A stretch of 64,000 nt of DNA from the NCBI RefSeq assembly GCF_001307805.1, contig NZ_CP013862.1, positions 3,596,001-3,660,000 on the forward strand, given 5' to 3'. Numbering within the stretch: position 1 is the stretch's first letter; each line of letters starts with the position of its first letter. The notes below the pieces were generated by a model. It searched no databases. It was given only the letters and a program-made list of their open reading frames with translations, and was not told the origin of the DNA. A program made the translations under genes and the position numbers. The stretch comes from Lentibacillus amyloliquefaciens (lineage in GTDB: Bacteria; Bacillota; Bacilli; Bacillales; Amphibacillaceae). Positions 58,360 through 64,000 of this stretch are shown here, in pieces.

Positions 58360-60519
58360 ATGGGCAAAACAGTCGTATTAGCCGAAAAACCTTCTGTCGG
58401 TCGGGATATCGCCCGTGTGCTGAACTGTCACAAAAAGGGCAACGGCTTTATGGAAGGATCTAAATACATCGTAACGTGGGCGTTGGGGCATCTCGTAACC
58501 CTGGCAGACCCGGAGAAATATGAAGATAAATGGAAAACATGGCGTCTTGATGATCTGCCGATGCTTCCGGATGAGTTAAAACTTGTGGTCATTAAGAAAT
58601 CCGGCAACCAATTTAGCGCGGTAAAAACACAACTTAACCGCAAAGATGTCAGTGATGTTGTCATCGCCACCGATGCCGGCCGCGAAGGCGAACTGGTCGC
58701 CCGCTGGATAATTGAAAAAGCGCGTGTCAACAAGCCCGTGAAACGGCTCTGGATTTCATCGGTTACGGATAAAGCGATCAGGGAAGGCTTTAAAAATCTG
58801 AAACCGGGTAAGCAATATGAAAACCTTTATGCTTCTGCTGTTGCACGCTCGGAAGCCGACTGGTATGTCGGGCTGAATGCCACGCGGGCGCTTACAACGA
58901 AATATAATGCGCAGTTGTCGACCGGACGTGTACAAACACCGACACTCGCGATGGTGCGAGCAAGGGAGAAGGAAATAAACGAATTCAAGCCGCAGCCATT
59001 TTACGGTATTGAAGCAAAAACAAACACCGCTATGCGCGTGACATGGCAGGATAATAAGAACAACAGCCGAATATTCTCCAAAGAAAAAGCAGACAAACTG
59101 CTTGACCAATTAAAAAATAAGCCGGCAACAATTGTAAACACTAACAAGTCATACAAGAAAAAACACGCACCACAATTGTATGACCTGACAGAGTTGCAGC
59201 GGGAAGCCAATCGTATATTTGGGTTTTCCGGAAAACAGACACTGTCGCTGATGCAAAAACTATATGAACAGCATAAAGTTCTCACGTATCCGCGTACTGA
59301 TTCACGGGTTCTGTCGAGTGATATCGTCCCGACGCTAAAAGACCGGGTGAAAGCAGTCAATGTGGACCAATATGCTAAGACAGCAAGTAAATTGATGAAA
59401 AAGGAATGGAAATTGCCGAAATCAGTTGTCAATAACGCCGGAGTGTCTGATCACCATGCGATTATTCCAACAGAAGAATCCCCGGCTCTGGCGGATTTAA
59501 ATGACAAAGAACGGAAAATTTATGATCTGGTCGTGAAACGTTTCCTGGCCGTTTTGTCGGATCCGCATGAATACGAACAGCTGACAATCGAGGCTGAAAT
59601 CGGCGGTGAACGCTTTATCGCCAAAGGAAAAAATATTAAGAAGCAAGGCTGGAAAGAAATATACAGTGACAATGAAGCAGATGATGAACAGCAATTGCCG
59701 GATGTGCAACAAGGTGCTCAACTTTCCGGTATCAAGCTTAACCTGACGACTGGTGAAACAAAGCCGCCTGAGCGGTTCACAGAAGGAGCACTTCTGCAGG
59801 CAATGGAAAATCCGGTCCGCTATATGGATCAGGATGAAAAACACTTGGCTAAAACCATTAGCAAAACCGGTGGCATCGGAACCGTTGCCACCCGGGCGGA
59901 TATTATTGAGAAGCTGTTTAACAGCCAGCTTATGGAATTGCGCGGCAAACACATTTTCACAACATCAAAAGGCCGCCAGCTGCTTGAACTCGTTCCGGAA
60001 GATCTGCGTTCACCGGCACTGACTGCTGAGTGGGAGACCAAGCTTAGTCAGATTGCTGAAGGTAAATTGAACAAGAAGCATTTTATAGGTGAGATTAAAG
60101 GCTACACTGAGAAGATCGTTTATCAGATCAAAATGAGCGAGGATAAATTTAAACACGATAATTTGACCGGCAGCAAGTGCCCGGATTGCGGGAAATTGAT
60201 GATGGAAATTGATAACAAAAAAGGCAAAATGCTTGTCTGTCAGGACCGATCATGCGGCCATAAAAAGAACATTTTCAAGCGAACCAATGCCCGATGCCCG
60301 AACTGCCATAAACGGATGGTACTGCGCGGTGAGGGCGATGGTCAAACGTTCTCATGCCAGTGCGGGTTTTCTGAAAAGCTGTCAGCATTCAATAAACGGA
60401 AAGAACAGCAAAAGAACAAGAAAGTATCCAACAAAGACGTCAACAAATACCTGAAAAATCAGGATGACGGGTTTAAGAATAATGCACTGGCCGACCAGCT
60501 TTCCAAACTGAAAAAGTAA
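58360..60519 (+). CDS. topB: DNA topoisomerase III
   Basis: A 719-residue type IA topoisomerase. The TOPRIM domain has VLAEKPSVGRD and TDAGREGELVA, and the catalytic tyrosine is Tyr310 in LTYPRTDSR. CSTGRVQTPTL-like LSTGRVQTPTLAMV and GIGTVATRADIIEKL are also present. The C-terminal tail has two zinc-ribbon-like sets (CPDCGK with CQDRSCGHKK, and CPNCHK with CQCGF), then a basic end. ATG at 58360 has GAGAGG upstream. Length equals B. subtilis TopB (727). It decatenates DNA during replication and recombination. Confidence 0.95.
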   Translation: MGKTVVLAEKPSVGRDIARVLNCHKKGNGFMEGSKYIVTWALGHLVTLADPEKYEDKWKTWRLDDLPMLPDELKLVVIKKSGNQFSAVKTQLNRKDVSDVVIATDAGREGELVARWIIEKARVNKPVKRLWISSVTDKAIREGFKNLKPGKQYENLYASAVARSEADWYVGLNATRALTTKYNAQLSTGRVQTPTLAMVRAREKEINEFKPQPFYGIEAKTNTAMRVTWQDNKNNSRIFSKEKADKLLDQLKNKPATIVNTNKSYKKKHAPQLYDLTELQREANRIFGFSGKQTLSLMQKLYEQHKVLTYPRTDSRVLSSDIVPTLKDRVKAVNVDQYAKTASKLMKKEWKLPKSVVNNAGVSDHHAIIPTEESPALADLNDKERKIYDLVVKRFLAVLSDPHEYEQLTIEAEIGGERFIAKGKNIKKQGWKEIYSDNEADDEQQLPDVQQGAQLSGIKLNLTTGETKPPERFTEGALLQAMENPVRYMDQDEKHLAKTISKTGGIGTVATRADIIEKLFNSQLMELRGKHIFTTSKGRQLLELVPEDLRSPALTAEWETKLSQIAEGKLNKKHFIGEIKGYTEKIVYQIKMSEDKFKHDNLTGSKCPDCGKLMMEIDNKKGKMLVCQDRSCGHKKNIFKRTNARCPNCHKRMVLRGEGDGQTFSCQCGFSEKLSAFNKRKEQQKNKKVSNKDVNKYLKNQDDGFKNNALADQLSKLKK

Positions 60520-60530
60520 TTTTGTAACAC

Positions 60531-60561
60531 GAACGCATGGATTATTCAGTCCATGCGTTTT
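60531..60561 (+). terminator. Terminator after topB
   Basis: GAACGCATGGA pairs with TCCATGCGTTT (perfect except ends), followed by TT. Confidence 0.8.
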
Positions 60562-60692
60562 ATGGTGCACTTCAATGGGGATGGGTACCGAATTCAGTTT
60601 GAGGATGGCCGGAGCCCCTGCAAACTGGTATAAATCCCACTTCCCTCAGATAATAGGGATGAATCGATTCAGTTACGCTTGATATGATTCAC

Positions 60693-60855
60693 TATTTTAT
60701 CCCGCATGTAACTGACAGTAAGACCCCCACCTCAAATGTTCGCGTATACGATGAAGATTAGGTGGGGTATCAACTGCCAGTAAATGTCCGATTTGTTCAT
60801 CTAACAATCAGTGGGGGAAGAAAGAAAATCCCCACTGATTGAAGATTTACTTTAT
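60693..60855 (+). repeat. Two-hairpin structured repeat, copy C
   Basis: Nearly identical to copy B over about 160 bases: ATTTTATCCCGCATGTAA, stem ACTGACAGT/ACTGCCAGT, inner CCCCACCT/AGGTGGGG, TAAATGTCCGATTTGTTC, and CAATCAGTGG/CCACTGATTG. It ends 40 bases before the start of the second AbgT gene and fills most of the 375-base gap. Confidence 0.85.
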
Positions 60856-60894
60856 CATGTAAAATACGAACCGAGTAAGTTAGGAGGGTACATG

Positions 60895-62409
60895 ATGGCA
60901 GAGCAGAAAAAGAATGCCGGGTTCACGCGTTTTTTAAATACGATTGAACGGATTGGGAACAAGCTTCCGGATCCTTTCATGCTGTTTGTATCACTCGCTG
61001 TTTTGGTCATATTATTGTCCGGATTCATTTCATTGTTTGATGTGACCTTTAATCAGCCCGGAAGTGATGAACAGACATCCATTAAAAATCTGTTGTCAGC
61101 AGAAGGCTTGCAGTTTATGGTCACATCCGTCATTGAAAACTTTGTCGGCTTCACACCTCTCGGGATTGTGCTTACGATGATGCTTGGTGTCGGGTTAGCG
61201 GATAAAGTTGGTTTACTGGAGACGCTCATTAAGAATACGATTCTGCGTGCACCAAAGGCGTTGATTACATATGCGGTCGTATTTACCGGTATCTTAGGAA
61301 ATCTGGCTGCAGATGCTGCCTTTGTGATTGTCCCGCCACTTGCAGCGATGGTCTTCTACAATGTAGGAAGACATCCGCTGGCAGGATTGGCGGCTGGATT
61401 CGCAGGTGTCGGAGCCGGTTTTACAGCTAACATTATTGTGGCCAACACCGATGCTGTGTTATCCGGCATATCCACTGAAGTGATGCAGACGATTGAAGGA
61501 GCTCCCACCGTTACACCGGTCGACAATTGGTACTTCATGCTTGTTTCAACACTTGTACTGACAGCAGCTGGGGGATTGATTACGGAAAAAATTGTAGAGC
61601 CCAGACTTGGTCGATATGATGGTGGTTTGACGAAAACGTTTGATGAAACGACTGCATTGGAAAAAAGAGGACTTCGAAATGCTGTGATAGCGGCAGTCGT
61701 TTATATAGCACTACTGATCCTTGCCCTTGTTTGGCCGGATTCATCACTCCGAAATGACCAGGGTGGCATGATTCCATCACCGTTCATCTCCGGTATTGTC
61801 CCTGTTATTATGCTGTTTTTCATAACAATTGGTGTGACATACGGGGTAACATTGAAAAAAATTGATAACTCACGGTCTATTGCTAAATATATGGGGGAAG
61901 CAATGAAGGATATGTCAAGTTTCATTGTCCTTATTTTTGCTGTGTCCCAGTTTATTTCCTATTTTGAATGGACAAACATTGGTTCATGGCTGGCAGTCAC
62001 AGGTGCATCATTTCTGGATTCGGTTGATTTGACAGGTATTACTGTTGTTGTTCTGTTTATACTCCTGACAGCTTTGTTGAATCTGTTCGTTTATAGTGGC
62101 TCAGCACAATGGGCACTTGAAGCCCCGGTATTTCTGAAAATGTTTTATATTTTGGACTACCATCCAGCTTTCATTCAGGCTGCCTATCGTGTTGCCGACT
62201 CGTCTACCAATATTGTAACCCCGATGAATCCATACTTTGTGATCGTCCTGGCATTTATGAAAGAATACGATAACAAAGCCGGCCTTGGGACTTTGATGGC
62301 GCTCATGCTTCCATACAGTCTCATTTTCCTTACTGTCTGGATAATCCTGTTTCTGGTCTTTGTGATGTTGGGTGTGCCATTTGGGCCGGGTATCGGTGTT
62401 CATGTATAG
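60895..62409 (+). CDS. AbgT-family transporter (copy 2)
   Basis: A 504-residue paralogue of 26077-27636 with the same layout: IERIGNKLPDPFMLF, AADAAFVIVPPLAAMVFY, HPLAGLAAGFAGVGAGFTAN, YRVADSSTNIVTPMNPY and a final PFGPGIGV. ATG at 60895 is seven bases after GGAGG; the ATG at 60892 is too near. A longer frame from 60811 would read through the repeat and is not credible. It precedes an NhaC-type gene and is separated from it by a terminator. The substrate is unknown. Confidence 0.88.
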   Translation: MAEQKKNAGFTRFLNTIERIGNKLPDPFMLFVSLAVLVILLSGFISLFDVTFNQPGSDEQTSIKNLLSAEGLQFMVTSVIENFVGFTPLGIVLTMMLGVGLADKVGLLETLIKNTILRAPKALITYAVVFTGILGNLAADAAFVIVPPLAAMVFYNVGRHPLAGLAAGFAGVGAGFTANIIVANTDAVLSGISTEVMQTIEGAPTVTPVDNWYFMLVSTLVLTAAGGLITEKIVEPRLGRYDGGLTKTFDETTALEKRGLRNAVIAAVVYIALLILALVWPDSSLRNDQGGMIPSPFISGIVPVIMLFFITIGVTYGVTLKKIDNSRSIAKYMGEAMKDMSSFIVLIFAVSQFISYFEWTNIGSWLAVTGASFLDSVDLTGITVVVLFILLTALLNLFVYSGSAQWALEAPVFLKMFYILDYHPAFIQAAYRVADSSTNIVTPMNPYFVIVLAFMKEYDNKAGLGTLMALMLPYSLIFLTVWIILFLVFVMLGVPFGPGIGVHV

Positions 62410-62414
62410 ATTTT

Positions 62415-62445
62415 AAAATGACTCCTGAATCGGGGAGTCATTTTT
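62415..62445 (+). terminator. Terminator between AbgT copy 2 and nhaC copy 3
   Basis: AAAATGACTCC pairs with GGAGTCATTTT over a 7-base loop and ends in five T. Confidence 0.85.
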
Positions 62446-62523
62446 ATATTCTAAATTTCTTAAGTGTGTGATAAACTGTATAAAGATTCAAAATTCACTA
62501 TTTATGATGTAGGGGGAGCGAGA

Positions 62524-63999
62524 ATGTCAAATAACGAAGAATTAGACAAGGCGACCGGGGATAAGACTGTCCAGAAGTTGGATTTCTGGCTCGGTCCGTT
62601 CGGGGCGGCAGTTCCCTTACTGTTTTTTGTTGTCTGGGCAATTACAATCAGTGTGATGCAACTATCATCTGAGGTTGCACTTGTATTGGGAGCTATCATT
62701 GGCCTGACGCTTGGGCTCTTGTTGTGTAAAAGCAAATGGGAAGACTATGCACAGGGGTTGTTTGACGGATTAGCCCAGCCTGTTGGTGTCATCGCAATGG
62801 TGGCATGGTTTTATGCCGGCATGTTCGCGCAGGTTCTACAGGTTGGCGGACTGGTTGAAGGACTGGTTTGGATTGGTTCAGTAACAGGTGTTGAAGGCGG
62901 TATGTTTGTTGCATTAACATTTTTGTTGGCAGCAACTTTTTCAACAGCCGTTGGTACCGGGTACGGGACAACCGTTGCATTTTGTACACTAATGTACCCG
63001 GCCGGTGTTGCTGTAGGCGCTGATCCGACATTTATGTTTGCAGCTATTTTGGCCGGAGCGGTATTTGGTGACAACCTGGCACCGGTTTCCGATACGACAA
63101 TCGTATCAGCGACAACACAGGATGCTGATGTGCCCGGTGTTGTACGGAGCCGTTTCAAATATTCAATCGTCGCTGCTGTGCCGGCGGTCATCTTATTTGC
63201 CATATTTGGCGGCGGCGGAAGTGCCGCAGCCGGTCAGACTTCTGTAAGCTCCGTAATTGAATCAGTCAATGCGAGCGGGCTGATTATGCTTGTGCCTTTC
63301 GCGATCGTACTTATCCTTGCTTTATCCGGTCATCATCTGCTGACCTCATTGACATGGGGAATAATATCGGCCATTCCGCTGATTCTATTGTTAGATTTGG
63401 GAACGTTTGGTGATATTTTAAGCTTCAATCCGGATTCTGATGCTGTTGTCGAAGGTGCCTTGATTTCTGGTTTAACAGGTTACTTTAATATGGCGATCCT
63501 AATTCTCTTGATAGTGGGGGCAGCTCATTTGTTGAGACTGGGCGGAACAATGGCAGCCATCACGAAAGGCTTGGTCAAATGGATTCAAAACTCTGTCCGC
63601 AAAGCCGAGGTATCGATATGGGCGATTGTTTCATTACTGAATAGTTCAATTACCATTAACACGGCAGCTGAAATTGCGGCAGCGCCATTTGTGAAAGAAA
63701 TCGGTACCAAGTACAAAATTCACCGCTACCGAATGGCCAATATGCTTGATGCTGTGACATCAGCATTGGGCTATATATTTCCGTGGGGAGCACCGGTGTT
63801 GTTGGGCTGGTCAACCATTCAAACGATGAAAGAGCAATCATATAATTGGCTTCCGATCGTTGAGCCGAATGCAGTCTTCCCATTCGTCTTCCAAGGCTGG
63901 TTCCTGTTCATTATCATGCTCGTTGCAGCATTGACCGGCTGGGGGCTGCGTTATGAAGGAAAGAATGGTGAGGAGTTAAAAGAGAAACCGAATGATTAA
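62524..63999 (+). CDS. NhaC-family Na+/H+ antiporter-like transporter (copy 3)
   Basis: A 491-residue membrane protein with about twelve helices. AGAVFGDNLAPVSDTTIVSA and TAVGTGYGTTVAFCTLMYP correspond to the NhaC ion-site blocks. It differs more from copies 1 and 2, including SLLNSSITINTAAEIAAAPF in the second half. ATG at 62524 has GGGGGAG upstream; the longer frame from 62464 lacks a site. It ends one base before the window end, so it is complete. Na+/H+ or Na+-coupled organic-acid exchange are both possible. Confidence 0.85.
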   Translation: MSNNEELDKATGDKTVQKLDFWLGPFGAAVPLLFFVVWAITISVMQLSSEVALVLGAIIGLTLGLLLCKSKWEDYAQGLFDGLAQPVGVIAMVAWFYAGMFAQVLQVGGLVEGLVWIGSVTGVEGGMFVALTFLLAATFSTAVGTGYGTTVAFCTLMYPAGVAVGADPTFMFAAILAGAVFGDNLAPVSDTTIVSATTQDADVPGVVRSRFKYSIVAAVPAVILFAIFGGGGSAAAGQTSVSSVIESVNASGLIMLVPFAIVLILALSGHHLLTSLTWGIISAIPLILLLDLGTFGDILSFNPDSDAVVEGALISGLTGYFNMAILILLIVGAAHLLRLGGTMAAITKGLVKWIQNSVRKAEVSIWAIVSLLNSSITINTAAEIAAAPFVKEIGTKYKIHRYRMANMLDAVTSALGYIFPWGAPVLLGWSTIQTMKEQSYNWLPIVEPNAVFPFVFQGWFLFIIMLVAALTGWGLRYEGKNGEELKEKPND

Positions 64000-64000
64000 A

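Overview
The window is a chromosomal segment of a low-to-mid GC, Gram-positive, spore-forming bacterium of the Bacillaceae. Supporting signs are strong AGGAGG-type ribosome sites, many TTG and GTG starts, lipobox lipoproteins, an alpha/beta small acid-soluble spore protein, YtaF, a SinI-like peptide, CvfB/YitL, YitT and cre-like sites. Three NhaC-type Na+/H+ antiporters, two AbgT-type transporters, a cation/Ca2+ exchanger and a full set of ectoine-degradation enzymes point to a moderately halophilic member (Lentibacillus/Virgibacillus/Oceanobacillus-like; this is inference). No rRNA, tRNA, CRISPR array or intact transposase was seen.

Layout. 1-1192: end of a ribose-type ABC operon (rbsC fragment, rbsB). 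1480-3459: a small secreted protein and the P5C dehydrogenase RocA. 3646-6343: an SsuBCA-type ABC importer (minus) with a good promoter, next to a kdgK remnant. 6706-10682: M19 dipeptidase, CaCA exchanger, EamA exporter, and a flavodoxin with a Fur-like box. 10905-24413: an ectoine/hydroxyectoine utilisation region. It holds DoeA, a divergent D-2-hydroxyacid dehydrogenase, an FCD-type GntR regulator, a DoeD-type aminotransferase, a DoeC/GabD-type dehydrogenase, RidA, an M20 amidohydrolase that could replace DoeB, an EutB-like dehydratase, a D-amino acid aminotransferase, an alanine racemase-family protein and NhaC. Two promoters in it share one 15-bp operator-like sequence. 24864-31282: aldo/keto reductase, AbgT, YitT, and a two-gene operon of a phosphosulfolactate synthase-like protein with an MmgE/PrpD protein. 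32242-38918: a tightly overlapped seven-gene minus-strand operon (rmlA, rmlB, GT2, GNAT, small EamA/SMR protein, rffA/wecE, DUF6044 membrane protein). It looks like a dTDP-Fuc4NAc pathway joined to lipid-linked sugar transfer. 39577-42651: penicillin acylase family protein and RpiA. 42778-48965: a LevR-type sigma-54 activator followed by a -24/-12 promoter and a lactose/cellobiose-type PTS with a Gfo/Idh/MocA oxidoreductase. 49360-50998: glycerate kinase behind a cre site, followed by a truncated GntP permease. 51092-60519: HAD phosphatase, SASP, SinI-like peptide, NhaC, small membrane proteins, CvfB, AEC transporter, YtaF, TopB. 60895-63999: a second AbgT and a third NhaC.

The intergenic DNA is unusually rich in repeats. 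There are two unrelated families of short arrays with a 21-bp period, a 52-bp tandem hairpin array, a GC-rich dispersed repeat, an element with inverted TGTTCAAAAAG ends, and a two-hairpin family in four copies. In the last family the flanks are conserved while the helix sequences differ but still pair. Three decayed gene remnants (kdgK, an MFS transporter, gntP) show ongoing loss of sugar-acid and transport functions.
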